From positions 124,001 to 188,000 of the forward strand of contig JANEZZ010002884.1 of assembly GCA_026122225.1 (NCBI GenBank): a stretch of 64,000 bases of DNA. The letters are read 5' to 3'. The position numbers and the translations under genes are program-made. This stretch comes from Heloderma charlesbogerti (taxonomy: Eukaryota; Chordata; Lepidosauria; Squamata; Helodermatidae). Below the pieces are notes generated by a model. The model saw only the letters and a list, made by a program, of their open reading frames with translations, was not told the origin of the DNA and searched no databases. How positions within the stretch are numbered: the first letter of the stretch is position 1; the number at the start of each line of letters is the position of its first letter. Shown piece after piece: positions 44,401 to 53,403 of the stretch.

Positions 44401-47400
44401 TCTCAAGGAGGAATTTACAAACTCCTGGAGCCAGCTGGACATCCCCTCCTTGTTTGATTTAATAAGCAATGAAGGGCACGGGTCAAGCACACAAGTGGTC
44501 GATCGGACTTGGCTAAGGATGGATGGAACACTTAAGTTCTGTTCCGTTGGGTTTCCTCTTGGGAGGGAGGCACTCCGTCCCTCCCCCCAGAATCCTCGAC
44601 GGGGGGGGGGAGGCGCTCTGTCCCTTCCCCCCAGAATCCTGCCTGGCTGGCTCCACTCTGCGGCCAAGCCGCGAAACCGCCGGCTGGCTCCAGCCACCCG
44701 CAGCCGGACATCCAGCCCCTGGGCAGCCTGCAGGGATGCAAATGGTGGCTGCTGTAGCGGCCGCCATTTGCGTGCCTGTATTTACCTGTGATAGACTACC
44801 TGAGTATTTACATAGCCTATCGTGTCTGGGTAGGTTAAAAAAAAAAAAAGCGTACGCAAATGGTGGTGGCTATGGCCGCCGCCTTTTGCGTTCCTTATTT
44901 TTTGCCATCTTAGTCTACGGCAATATTTATGTCGACTATTACGGCGAAAAGAAAGGGGAACACAAATAGCTTGATAGTGGGCTCTTACCTGTGTTCCGTC
45001 AGATTCAGCATGAGTTTTCCTCCACCTGCATTCTAGCCGTCTCCCCACTTGCTTCACTGCCCTCAGCTCAGTTGTATACTACGTAGGGATGTACGAAACA
45101 ACTTATCGGTTTCGTTTCATGACATCCGTGGTGGGAGGGATGTGCCTCGTCCCTCCCCCCAATATCCTTGCTGGCTGGCTCCACTCCTCAACGAATCTGT
45201 GAAGCCACAGGCCGGGGCCGCCCACAGCGACATCTGGCCGCTGCTGGCCTGCGCAGGGATGCAAATGGCGGTTGCTGTAGCCGCCGCCATTTGCATCCCA
45301 TTTTCTCACCATGATGGGATATGTAAATATTTACGTAGACTACCATGGGCCCTGCAGGGATGCATATGGGTTCCCGGCATTAACCGAGATAGGCTACGTA
45401 AGTATTTCCGTAGCCTATCACAGGAAAAATGGTGAAGCGAATGGCAGCTGCAGACCTGGCTGCCATTCACAAAGCAGCGTGAACGGCACCAGGTAGGTGC
45501 TCCGTTTCGCATACCTTTCATGGGGTGGTGAGGAGGGGGGGGATTTGTTCCATGACGGATTTCAGGGGGCCACATGGACTGGCATTTGGCCTCACTGAGA
45601 TACGTGGCTGAATTCTCCACCGTCCCTAATACCAAGGAGCTGGCTGAGCTCTGCTCAGAGGGAGAGGGTGCTTGGGCATGATCGTGTCTACTGCCCGAGT
45701 CATCTCTGCATTCCACAGAGTGACCTGGGCTTTGCCAGGAGCACCAGCCATACCAGCAGGAAACCCCCCCAGAGCTCTCTGGAATCCATCGGAATCCATT
45801 AGCCTCTGGGGGTGGACCATTTTAACAGGTCCCCCACCCTTGCAGAGGGAAAAGGCTCCCAGGAGTCTAAACATCAACAGGAAGTGACCTGACCATGACA
45901 AATGGACAGATGTTAAGTCCTTGACTTTCACATCACCATCCTCCGGCCCAGTCATGAGGTTTCAGGCAAGAGTCATTGCAGCCTTACCAGATGATGCCAG
46001 CGATTGAACCTGGGACCTTGTGCATGTAAATCAGGTGATGTACTGATGAATTATGGCCCTACTGTGGGTAGAATAGGATTGAGTTAAAGACATGGTGAAA
46101 CCCGTGGCGGAAGGGCCTCCCACTCCCCTCCACCCCACGGAATCCCCCTAAGACAAAGCTTACCTGGGACAGGGGCAGAGGGCCCGCTCCGGTGGCGGCG
46201 GCTGGTCTCTCAGCCGGCTGCTGTGGCAGCAAATGGTGGACGTTGTATCAGCCACCGTTGGCGTCCTTCCAGGCTGCCATGATAGGCTATTTAAGTATTT
46301 ACATAGCCTATCACTGCAAAAAGCAGGGACACAAATGGCCACCGCTACGCCATTTGGGTCCCTGCTCTTTGCCGTCATAGGTTACGTCAATACTTATGTA
46401 GCCTATCATGGCAGCCTGGAAGGACAGAAATGGTGGCTGCTACGATGGCCACCATTAGCAGCCGCTGCAGCCCAGCCACGGCTGGAACTCAGGAGGATTC
46501 CAGGGGAAGGGATGGAGTGCCTCCCCCCCACCGCTGATGCCCCAGTGAGGAACCAAGTAAGTGTTTTGTACATCCCTAGCAGAGACAAGGGGCAGACTGT
46601 AAGAAGTAACAAAATGCCAAGTTGGGGCAATACATATTGGATCCAGACTCAAGGTGAGATTTTGTGAGGAGATGCCCATCCTCCCCATGTGTTCTGGGGA
46701 GCCGTAGAGGGATATTATGAAAGCATTCTGGTTCAGGGTTGATCTCTGCAGTATTCTACATTAACAGACCTTAATCTACCTAAAAAGCAAAGGATTGGAG
46801 TAAAATAATGCAACCCCTTTCACACGCATCTCACGCAGTTGTAGGAAGGGTGGGTGATGACCCCACTTGCTGATAAGACCCTTCCAGGACAATTTAGCAT
46901 CCCTGAAATCTGAAAGAGCAAAATATCGCCCACGTCTGAAGATAGGGATGTACAAAAGTCACTTACCTTTTCGCGGATGTGATTCACGGTTGGGGAGGTG
47001 GCGCTCTCTCCCTCCCCCTGGAATCCTTGACGGAGGGGAGGCTATCCGGTACTGCCCCTGGAATCCTGCCCGGCCAGTTCTCCTCTGCGGCGGCTCCACA
47101 GAGCAGCGGGCCAAGGCAGTGCGCAGCCGGAGTTCCAGTCACGGACGGGCTGCTGCAGACGCAAATGGCGGCCGCCATAGCCGCCGCCATTTGCGTCCAG
47201 CCAGGCTGCCATGATAGGCTACATAAGTATTTACGTAGCCTATCACGCCAGGTCAAAAAAACTCAAAACAGTGTACGCAAATGGCTGTGGCTACAGAAGC
47301 TGCCATTTGGGTTCCCTCTTTTTCGCCGTTTTAGCCTATGTAAATATTTATGTAGGCTGTCACGGTGAAAATTTTCATCGTAATAGCTGACGTAAATATT

Positions 47401-50400
47401 TACGTAGGCTCAAACGGCTGGGAAAAAAAGAAACACAAATGGCACCCACTACGCCATTTGCATTCCCCTTTTCTTTGCCGTAATAGCCTACGTAAATATT
47501 AACATAAGCTAAAATGGCGAAAAATAGGGAACGCAAATGGCAGCCGCCATAGCCGCCGCCATTTGCTTACACTTTTTTTTTTTTGCTTGCTGTGATAGGC
47601 TATGTAAATACTTTTGTAAATAAATTTGCATCCAGCTTCACAGGATGCAAATGGCGGCCGCTACGGCAGCCCCCATTTGCACCCGCAGCAGCCCATCCGC
47701 GGCCGGAACTCCGGCTGCTGACAGCCCTGGCCAGCAGCTCCGTGGAGCCGCCATGGAGTGGAGCTGGCCCATGAAGGATTCCAGCGGGAGGGACAGAGCG
47801 CCTCCCCCCCAACATGAATCCAAGCTGTGAAAAGGTAAGTGACTTTCGTAGATCCCTACTATCTCCCCAATCCCATTTATATAGCAGATAATCTGGCTTG
47901 GATTGATTGCTTGTCCCAGGCCTCCTGCCCCCAACCATTTGCAGAACGCCATCGACCTACTCAGATGAAGCAAATTGGGAGCAATATCACAGGAAGACGG
48001 ACGTTCCTCTAAATTCGAGAAGTACAGAGGTCAGAGAGGAGGCTTGGAGGTGCCAGGAGGGCCTTCCTCTGAAGGCAGTGGAGAGAGATCTGGTGACCCC
48101 TCAGTTGACAACTGGGGCAGGGCGGAGAGACAGCACCACACCTGTTTTAAAAGAGATTCCTTGCCTAACACTCAGCTTAAGGGTGCAGATTAAGGTGCTG
48201 ATCCATTTGAAGCCCTCTAAGATCAGCGTAGCAAAAATTAGGGCCATGCACAGCCTACACAACCTAATTCAGAGCTCAGATTAGAAGACTCCAATCGGCC
48301 TGAACTCGCCTCAACGGCCCATGAAGCTGGGTTGACCCACTTCTACAGTTCAGAAGCAACATCTAGAGTCCCGAAGCAGAAGGGGGGAAACCCCCATCGA
48401 AAGAGACCCCCCACTGTCGTTGCCACCTCCACAGAACCCCCACTCCTTACCTGGATCTGTCGGGAGTGCCTGCACCCATTGGCCTCTGCAAGGGGGTCAC
48501 CTTTTATTATTTTTTTAAAATGGCATTTCATATTGCTGGAAGAAGAAGAGTCACCATTTTGAAAGGAAATGGCAACTCCATCTGATGGCTGCATGTGATT
48601 CCCTGGAGACCAGGTAAGGAGTGAGGGGCTCACACAGTGAGGCGGGGTTGCTGTCCGCATCGGGCTGAAGCACCCCCAATGCTCTTCAGAGTGATCCAAC
48701 CCATATTGGAGTTCTTTGGCCTGATCCTGTCCTGCTCTGGAATTGCACCGCTTTGCAGTGAGGCACCCAAACACGCTAGGCATTCAGGCTTCAGACTGAC
48801 GTGGCTAACAGCCCTAGTAAAAATGCCCTCTTCCACATGACTCTTGGATATGTTGTCTTAGAGGTCTGATGAGGCCTCCTCCAAGTGGCAAGGCCAGCTG
48901 AGATTTGGCTGGTGACAAATGGCAGGAAGTCCTTTTGTGGTGTGGCAACATCTCTGGAGATGTTGGTCTGCCATGAGTCTCAAGCAGGAAGTGCTTTCTG
49001 TTTCAAGAGGCCTTTCTATTATTTGAATGGGTTTTTCATGTGGTGATCCTTTTGTGTTGAATTGTTGGTTTTTACATGGTGCTTTTATTCGTTCAATTCA
49101 ATGTATTCTGTGGGTTGGTACTAGGGATGTATGATACACCCCTTACCTGGTTCCGCCATGTTCCACTGGAGGGGGAGGCACTCCGTCCCTCCCCCTGGAA
49201 TCCTGGCCAGCCAGCTCTGCTCCGCGGGGATCCACGGAGCTGCCGGCTGGCTCCGCCACTGGAAGATCTGCTCCAGGTAAGTCTCATCCCGGAGGGGATC
49301 TGGGGGTGGCGGGGGGGTGGCAGGCCGTTCCTCCACAGATTTCGGGGGTCCGAATGCACTGGCATTCAGCCTCACCAAGATCCGTGGCAGAATTCTCTGC
49401 CATCCCTGGTTGGTACAGTGGAGACTGATGGCTCTGTTTATGGCGGGGCTGTGGATCCCTTCTGGGTTTTAGTCAGAACCATCCAGAACTATACAATAGT
49501 TATCCAAGGTACTGAACTTATTTGGGGGATATAAATCCATCAGGCACCCAGCTACGTAAAATGCCTTTCCGTCTCCAGCTGCCATGAGGCCTCCGATCCT
49601 TCCTTTGCCTTCTGCCTTGCCACTGAAGATCAAAAAAGAGAAGAGGAAAGACCTTTCCAATGGTGATGCCCATCCTCCCGCAAAAAGCTCATCTCCCTCC
49701 CACATTGTTCACCGTCATTGTATGCACATGTTTTGAAGCTTATCCTTTTATTGCTGTTGCTTGTAATTTCTGTTATTCTGGGATTGTCTTTTAGTTTATT
49801 TCATTGTCGTACCTTTTCCCCTCCAGTTTTTATATTGGCTTGAGTACATGTATAGTATATGTGGCATAAACATTTTGAAACAAACAGACCAAAAACGTCC
49901 GTGCCATGTTGTGATGCATAAATAGTGCTTCCCTGAAACAAGGACCTGGGATCACTTCTACTTCATTTAAGGTCACAAGCACTGGAAACCCTGTTGGGTC
50001 CTGTCTAAATTGGAGGACTCATTTCCATAGGAACAAATATTCATAACACTGTTTTCCTGGATGCTCCTTCTCTTTGTTGCTAGACCGTGCCTCATTCCAG
50101 ATGCACTGAGAGCTGTTGCCGTGGATACTACAAGGAGGTCCAAGAAGGAGAGCCACCATGCTGCTATGCTTGCGCTCCATGTGCAGAAGGAACCATCTCC
50201 ATTCAGGAGGGTAGGCAAGATCAGAAGAATGGGAGTTCCCTAGGGCAACTCCTTGAATATGCCGAATAGTCTCCACAGCCCTATTTTACTTCTCTCTTCT
50301 TTTCTCTTAAACACCTTTAGCAAAACATTCCATGAGTAGGTAAGAGGTGAAGGCTTCTTAAATGACTGTTGCTCCTAGTGTAAAACATCATGGGAATCCC

Positions 50401-53059
50401 TTATGGTCATGGGCCATTCACTACTGCTCAGCCTGAAATACCTCATGATGCTAGGGATGTACGAATCCATTACCTTGCTCTGCTGAGGGGCATCTGGGGT
50501 GGAGGGGAGATGCTCCTTCCCTCCTGCCAGAACCCTCAACGGGGGGTGAGGCGCTCGGTCCCTCCTCCCGCAATCTTGCCCGGCCGGCTCCGCTCCACAG
50601 CCAAGCCGCGGAGCTGCCGACCACCTCCGGCCAGCTCCGGCAACCCGCAACAGGACATCTGGCCTCTGGGCAGCCCTGCAGGGACGCAAATGGTAGATGT
50701 CGTAGCCGCCGCCATTTGCGTCCATGTATTGAGCCGTGATCGGCTACGTAAATATTTACATAGCCGATCACGACAGGGGGAAACTATCACGGCATAAAGA
50801 GGAGGTACCGAATGGCTGCCACAGGACAACCGCCATTCTCAAAGCAGCGTGGACGGGAGCAGGTAAGTGCTCCGTTTCGCACGCTTTTTGTGTGTGGGGG
50901 GGCTTTGTTCTGCGACGGATTTTGGGGGGCTGAATGCACTGGCATTCTTCTAGTGTGATCCTTCGCGGAATTCTCTGACATCCCTACATAATGCCTTTCT
51001 AGTACATAGCGTGATTTTAATGAAGACTTGTTCCATTCGACTGAATGCTAATTTTATTTGTTATTACTTGCTCTTATTTTACAAGATTTCACTCTTCAGG
51101 TCTGTACATCATTGTGGTCATTGTTCTGATGTGCAGTCTCAAAAACATTTTAATTAACACATTAAAAATTCATACACCTTTGGAACAGATGCTAAAGACT
51201 TTTGGAACTCTTACCACAACATGGCTTCAGTTTATTTTTAATCTCCACCATTAATCCCATGAAGTGAGTGGAAAGAAAAGATGATGGGGTTGAATCTCTG
51301 GGGTGCAAAGCAGGGGGGAAGCTTAGTGCACACTGTTCCTGGTACAAATCATGCCCCTCCCCCCAAAAAACCACTCTGCTTTTTCCATGATTAGGACAGG
51401 ACAGCATGTACAGACATGGTTGGCCTTTCTCCATTATATGCAAAGAATTGTCTGCACTGTGCTGTGATCCTGTGGCAGGAAAGCAGGGGGTCCCTGACAG
51501 AAAAGAGGGTGTGAAAATGGTGCAACCCCCACTTTCTGGTGATCAGTGTACTTCCCTGCTGAATGCTGATTCAATCTTCTGGTTTTTTTAAACTTCTATA
51601 GTAAAACTTGATTAAAAAATAAGAAAGCTTTATGGAAGTTTCCTACTCCAGATTTCACACGTAAACAGGACTTCCTTGAGCACCCTCTTGTGGTAGAAAG
51701 GTGGAGCATAAATTGTGTAAATACATAAATGAAAAGCCACTCAGCTACCAGGTAGCTTTACATGCTTTACAGGATTATTATGAAGATAAGAACAGGATAA
51801 CCTCAGAGACACTCCCTTACCCCAAACAACGTTAGGATTAATACACTCACTTTTCCGTATTTAAACCAGGTAGGGAGCTGTTTTTATTCCAAGTCAGCCC
51901 ATCAATCCATCTAGCCCACACTTCACTGTTCTTATCTGACTGACAACCACTCTGTAATGCCCAGCAGAGATATTACGGTACCTTTCCTGGCCCTGCGGCT
52001 ACTAAGGTCCTCGCCTGTTGATGAGGCCATAGACTGGTCTGGTCACAAAACAGGTCCTCTGTGAGGGAATGTTTGTCTCTCTCCCTGCCCAACTGCACAT
52101 TTTTTCTGGAGGTACAGCTGATGTGAATCCTGCTGAACTGACTCTCCGTCTTCTCAGATGCCGACCATTGCAACAAGTGTCCGGAAGATCAGCATCCAAA
52201 CACGGACAGAGATCAATGTGTCCCCAAGGAGATAACCTTCCTCTCCTATGAAGAACCTTTGGGCATTGTCCTGATTTCCTTTGCTCCATTCTTATCGTTA
52301 TCCACGGGCTTCGTATTAGGAATCTTCATGAAATACCAAGAAACTCCAATAATCAAGGCCAACAACCGAGATCTGTCCTACATTCTCCTCATCTTCATCA
52401 TGCTTTCCTTCTTGTCCTCCTTCCTGTTCATAGGGCGGCCAAGGAAAGTGACTTGCCTTCTCCGTCAAACCGTCTTCAGCATCATCTTCTCAGTTGCTGT
52501 TTCTTCGGTGTTGGCCAAAACCATCACGGTGGTGTTGGCTTTCCTGGCCACAAAACCAGGGAACAGAGTGAAGAGATGGCTGGGGAAGAGTCTTGCAAAC
52601 TCCATTGTCAGTTCTTGTTCTGGTGTCCAAGTTGTCATCTGCACCATCTGGCTGGGGAGCTCTGCCCCATTCCCTGACTCTGACATGCATTCCCAGCCTG
52701 GACAGAACATCTTACAGTGCAACGAAGGATCTGTTGTTTTCTTTTATACTGCCCTTGGCTACATGGGCTTCTTGGCTGCCATCTGCTTCACGGTGGCTTT
52801 CCTGGCCCGGAAGCTGCCTGGGGCCTTCAATGAAGCCAAATTGATCACCTTCAGCATGTTGGTCTTCTGCAGTGTTTGGCTGTCCTTTGTGCCCTCCTAC
52901 CTGAGCACCAAGGGGAAATACATGGTGGCCGTGCAGGTCTTCTCCATCTTGGCCTCCAGTGCTGGGCTGCTGGGCTGCATCTTTCTTCCCAAGTGCTACA
53001 TCATTGTACTGAGACCTGATCTGAATACGAAGGAGCATATCATGTTCAAAACAAACTAG
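24865..53059 (+). CDS. Vomeronasal type-2 receptor (V2R) gene 2, complete (six exons, 858 residues)
   Basis: All six exons are present and in frame: 24865-25082, 31538-31829, 33962-34771, 40131-40358, 50084-50210 and 52158-53059, totalling 2577 bp including the stop (858 residues, a normal V2R length). Residues 1-17 or so are the signal peptide, about 18-516 the Venus-flytrap ligand-binding domain, about 517-590 the cysteine-rich linker, and 591-858 the seven-helix domain. All introns are GT-AG with phases 2, 0, 0, 0 and 1, identical to gene 1. The product should sit in the membrane of vomeronasal neuron microvilli and signal through a G protein; that is family knowledge. It is a tandem paralog of gene 1 with intact coding sequence. 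The ligand is unknown. Confidence 0.94.
26590..26775 (-). mobile_element. L2 LINE 3' fragment
   Basis: The piece CACAACTGGGATGCCACAGG to GATGATCCTTCAGGTAGCA matches the L2 segment at 43115-43260 (GCCACTGCAGAAAGGG to GCGATCCTTCAGATAACC). Confidence 0.6.
27169..30391 (-). mobile_element. BovB (RTE clade) LINE, near full length
   Basis: Read on the minus strand from 30391 to 27169 (3.2 kb, full-length size for BovB). One frame encodes an APE-type endonuclease ([52 protein letters not shown]), then a reverse transcriptase ([46 protein letters not shown]) and the C-terminal [19 protein letters not shown] region. The frame is cut by three TGA codons (28935-28937, 28374-28376, 27546-27548) with no frame change between the segments; the last two stand where an arginine codon would fit. 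Its 3' end is the short tail AACAACAA. GCCATATT at 27161-27168 and 30392-30399 is the target duplication. Confidence 0.93.
31199..31315. repeat. Microsatellite cluster (GT)n, (GA)n, (ACAG)n
   Basis: Unit B counterpart of 803-875. The (ACAG)n/(GCAG) run at 31284-31314 is an addition not seen in unit A. Confidence 0.92.
31538..31829 (+). CDS. V2R gene 2 exon 2 (ligand-binding domain, N-terminal lobe)
   Basis: A 292-bp exon between CGTTTTGCAG and GTGTGAAT. It reads [20 protein letters not shown] and ends FKIPQ at a codon boundary. Compared with gene 1 there are 11 substitutions in 97 residues, including GRKN to RRKN and DGRATSYAM to DGRATSYTI. The exon is separated from exon 1 by a 6.5-kb intron that contains the BovB insertion. 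Confidence 0.93.
31830..33961. other. V2R gene 2 intron 2
   Basis: Non-coding, colinear with gene 1 intron 2. It carries the longer version of the L2-like fragment (32420-33560). Nothing else recognised. Confidence 0.75.
32420..33560 (-). mobile_element. Decayed L2-like LINE fragment (longer copy)
   Basis: Minus-strand translation includes [40 protein letters not shown] and [11 protein letters not shown], matching the L2 RT pattern FRPGFGTETAL...LLDLSAAFDTIDH; the catalytic aspartates are altered. It keeps the segment 32826-33260 that unit A lost. Confidence 0.62.
33962..34771 (+). CDS. V2R gene 2 exon 3 (main part of the ligand-binding domain)
   Basis: An 810-bp exon between TCTCCCTAG and GTATTCCC, reading [20 protein letters not shown] onward and ending RLQPWE. 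SYG is the usual family motif at this position; gene 1 has the variant SFG. The region 34199-34237 encodes [13 protein letters not shown], against [13 protein letters not shown] in gene 1. No stop or frameshift interrupts the 270 codons. Confidence 0.93.
35369..35405. repeat. (GT)n microsatellite
   Basis: About 18 uninterrupted GT units at the edge of a T/C-rich block. Confidence 0.95.
36063..36105. repeat. (CT)n tract
   Basis: Near-pure CT repeat with a CACTCACT interruption, closing the pyrimidine-rich block that starts near 35500. Confidence 0.92.
37350..39085 (+). mobile_element. CR1 LINE with large internal deletion
   Basis: 37376-38150 resembles CR1 ORF1, with an esterase-like stretch (LVVGESLLG at 37710, and further on IYVGTNDT and [11 protein letters not shown] in other frames). 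It then jumps at about 38150-38170 to the late RT region of ORF2 ([40 protein letters not shown]), where the catalytic FADD has become SADD. The tail TTCTATGATTCTATGATTCTA ends near 39085. The left border is uncertain. Unit A keeps only the final 300 bp. Confidence 0.78.
40131..40358 (+). CDS. V2R gene 2 exon 4 (end of the ligand-binding domain)
   Basis: A 228-bp exon between CATTCTAG and GTAGGGGA. It reads [20 protein letters not shown] and ends [10 protein letters not shown]. The first 42 or so codons are identical to gene 1; the seven differences fall between NESCARV and AWRGH. One of them makes an extra cysteine (NESC instead of NESR), which could affect disulphide pairing; that is an inference. 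Confidence 0.92.
40458..40863 (-). mobile_element. L2 LINE 3' end
   Basis: Unit B counterpart of 6866 onward (CCGAACAATAGCCGAAGCTG and CTTCACCTGGCACCAGAAGG). It is interrupted at 40864 by a hAT-like element and then fades after 41573. Confidence 0.72.
40864..41564. mobile_element. hAT-like palindromic element (701 bp)
   Basis: Alpha end TAGGGATGGACGAAAGTCAC at 40864, beta end TTCTCTGACATCTCTA at 41564; flanks CTCACGGA (40856-40863) and CTTACGGA (41565-41572), one mismatch. It includes a GCAAATGTCGGCGGC type II pair near 41054-41093, a type I near 41109-41149, a larger foldback near 41170-41290 and two type I palindromes at 41306-41345 and 41365-41402. It has the same module order as 23210-23954. 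Confidence 0.87.
41365..41402. repeat. Type I palindrome with perfect 18-bp arms
   Basis: CATGATAGGCTACGTAAA, two bases (TC), then its exact reverse complement; the longest perfect type I copy I checked. Confidence 0.92.
42195..44513 (-). mobile_element. L2-type LINE with reverse-transcriptase remnant
   Basis: The 3' end lies near 42195 (ATACCACCCAATAGCCAAAG). The minus-strand frame 43371-44009 reads [40 protein letters not shown] (YADD changed to NADD) and [19 protein letters not shown]; 44104-44500 gives [20 protein letters not shown]. Frameshifted and inactive. The hAT-like element 42507-43107 is nested in it, and 43763-43770 is the empty site of the unit A insertion 7704-7824. Confidence 0.8.
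42507..43107. mobile_element. hAT-like palindromic element (601 bp), unit B only
   Basis: Beta end TAGGGATGGCGGAAAATTTC, alpha end CAGGTAAGGGACTTTCATCC then ATCCCTA. Perfect target duplication CTCATTCC (42499-42506, 43108-43115); unit A has the empty site at 7178-7185 (gagCTCATTCCacagc). Type I palindromes at about 42775-42815 and 42831-42871. Confidence 0.9.
44514..44971. mobile_element. hAT-like element at a deletion junction
   Basis: The left end TAAGGATGG follows GACTTGGC; the right side ends inside a type II module (GAACACAAATAGCTTGA) and runs straight into L2 sequence GGGCTCTTAC. Compared with unit A, about 0.4 kb of L2 (from after GACTTGGC to before GAGCTCTTAC, unit A 8580-9640 minus its own element) is missing here. 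Palindromes lie near 44736-44776, 44787-44826 and 44850-44893. Confidence 0.72.
45084..45628. mobile_element. hAT-like palindromic element (545 bp), present in both units
   Basis: Alpha end TAGGGATGTACGAAACAACT, beta end TTCTCCACCGTCCCTA. Flanks ATACTACG and ATACCAAG are an eroded 8-bp duplication. The same right end and flank occur at 11947 in unit A. Contains type II at about 45256-45300 and type I near 45310-45350 and 45384-45422. Confidence 0.78.
45629..45955 (-). mobile_element. L2 LINE, endonuclease-side fragment
   Basis: Counterpart of 11948-12265 (minus-strand [19 protein letters not shown], with SDH changed to SGH). It stops abruptly at 45955, where a SINE-like sequence begins. Confidence 0.72.
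45956..46070 (-). mobile_element. tRNA-Ala-type SINE, truncated
   Basis: On the minus strand: GGGCCATAATTCATCAGTAC (decayed A box), then AAGGTCCCAGGTTCAATCGC (B box GGTTCAATC) and CTTGCCTGAAACC. This is the tRNA-Ala-derived SINE layout common in squamates. It is too divergent to be a working tRNA gene. Confidence 0.6.
46100..46578. mobile_element. hAT-like element, one end clear
   Basis: The right end AAGTGTTTTGTACATCCCTA closes at 46578. Type I palindromes at about 46280-46315 and 46370-46410; type II-like ACAAATGGCCACCGC/GCCATTTGGGTCC between them. The left end (near GAAACCCGTGGCGGAAGGG) lacks a recognisable terminus. Confidence 0.65.
46943..47858. mobile_element. hAT-like palindromic element (916 bp)
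   Basis: TAGGGATGTACAAAAGTCAC at 46943 to AAGGTAAGTGACTTTCGTAG and ATCCCTA at 47858. Both ends are alpha-type and the flanks (TCTGAAGA, CTATCTCC) do not match, so it is probably a fusion of two copies with loss of DNA between. The right end is shared with unit A (13218). A chain of palindromes runs 47155-47650, including a TAGCCTACGTAAATATTAACAT variant. Confidence 0.75.
49122..49408. mobile_element. hAT-like element (287 bp), unit B only
   Basis: Alpha end TAGGGATGTATGATACACCC and beta end TTCTCTGCCATCCCTG. Perfect GTTGGTAC duplications at 49114-49121 and 49409-49416; empty site in unit A at 14411-14419. It has both ends but no palindromic core, and a consensus donor CCAGGTAAGT at about 49273 facing the beta end. 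Confidence 0.87.
50084..50210 (+). CDS. V2R gene 2 exon 5 (cysteine-rich linker)
   Basis: A 127-bp exon between TTGTTGCTAG and GTAGGCAA, ending in phase 1. It reads [20 protein letters not shown] followed by [19 protein letters not shown]. Relative to gene 1 one arginine in ESCRRG has become cysteine (ESCCRG), adding an odd cysteine to the linker. Confidence 0.91.
50211..52157. other. V2R gene 2 intron 5
   Basis: Non-coding. Colinear with gene 1 intron 5 except for the hAT-like element 50452-50986 and lack of the unit A element 16798-17779. Confidence 0.77.
50452..50986. mobile_element. hAT-like palindromic element (535 bp), unit B only
   Basis: Alpha end TAGGGATGTACGAATCCATT, beta end TTCTCTGACATCCCTA. 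Flanks CATGATGC (50444-50451) and CATAATGC (50987-50994); unit A has the empty site CATGATGC at 16011-16018. One type I palindrome uses GATCGGCTACG instead of GATAGGCTACG in both arms (50731-50772), a compensated change. Confidence 0.88.
52158..53059 (+). CDS. V2R gene 2 exon 6 (end of cysteine-rich region and seven-helix domain)
   Basis: A 902-bp terminal exon after TCTTCTCAG, with TAG at 53057-53059. It starts [20 protein letters not shown]. The seven hydrophobic helices, the [17 protein letters not shown] motif and the terminal [14 protein letters not shown] are intact. The 12 differences from gene 1 are mostly conservative (L/M, M/I, A/V, I/V, L/V) inside helices, with an L/P change in helix 1 (SFAPFL). 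Confidence 0.95.
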
Positions 53060-53397
53060 GGCATCTGATCCATAGAAGTAGAGTTGTGGAGTATATTTGG
53101 CATAGGTTTGGAGGAGATACAAGTTTGGTGAGATCTTAGTTATCAGAGCCTTTTGATGTGCTTATAGCTTCAGTTGCACAGTTTCGGTGTTTCTGTTACA
53201 GGAGACAGGCAAAGCTGAGCCTTGGGGCTATCACTCTGCCAGTGACCGCCATCCGCATCTGAGGTACTGGTGAGGCTGGAAGTATACTGTACTCACATTG
53301 TCCAAATAATGCATCTGTTGAAGGTGTGGCCCTTAACAGCTGCAGTGTACCAGTATTTTGCAGCTTGCGTGCACATGGAAAGCCCTGAATGCAAGAC

Positions 53398-53403
53398 ATT
53401 AAA
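53398..53403 (+). promoter_or_regulatory. Candidate polyadenylation signal of V2R gene 2
   Basis: ATTAAA about 340 bp after the stop codon, conserved in position and context (GCAAGACATTAAATGG) with the candidate after gene 1. Confidence 0.3.

Larger units (their letters stand above)
40359..50083. other. V2R gene 2 intron 4
   Basis: A 9.7-kb intron with two L2 LINE copies and seven hAT-like elements plus a SINE. Colinear with gene 1 intron 4 but with largely different element insertions. 41573-42190 and 46579-46942 show no recognisable feature; 47859-49121 and 49409-50083 are intronic sequence shared with unit A. Confidence 0.8.

Noticed and set aside
45956..46070. tRNA-Ala gene
   Set aside because: The A box is decayed and the cloverleaf cannot form; the downstream SINE body is present.
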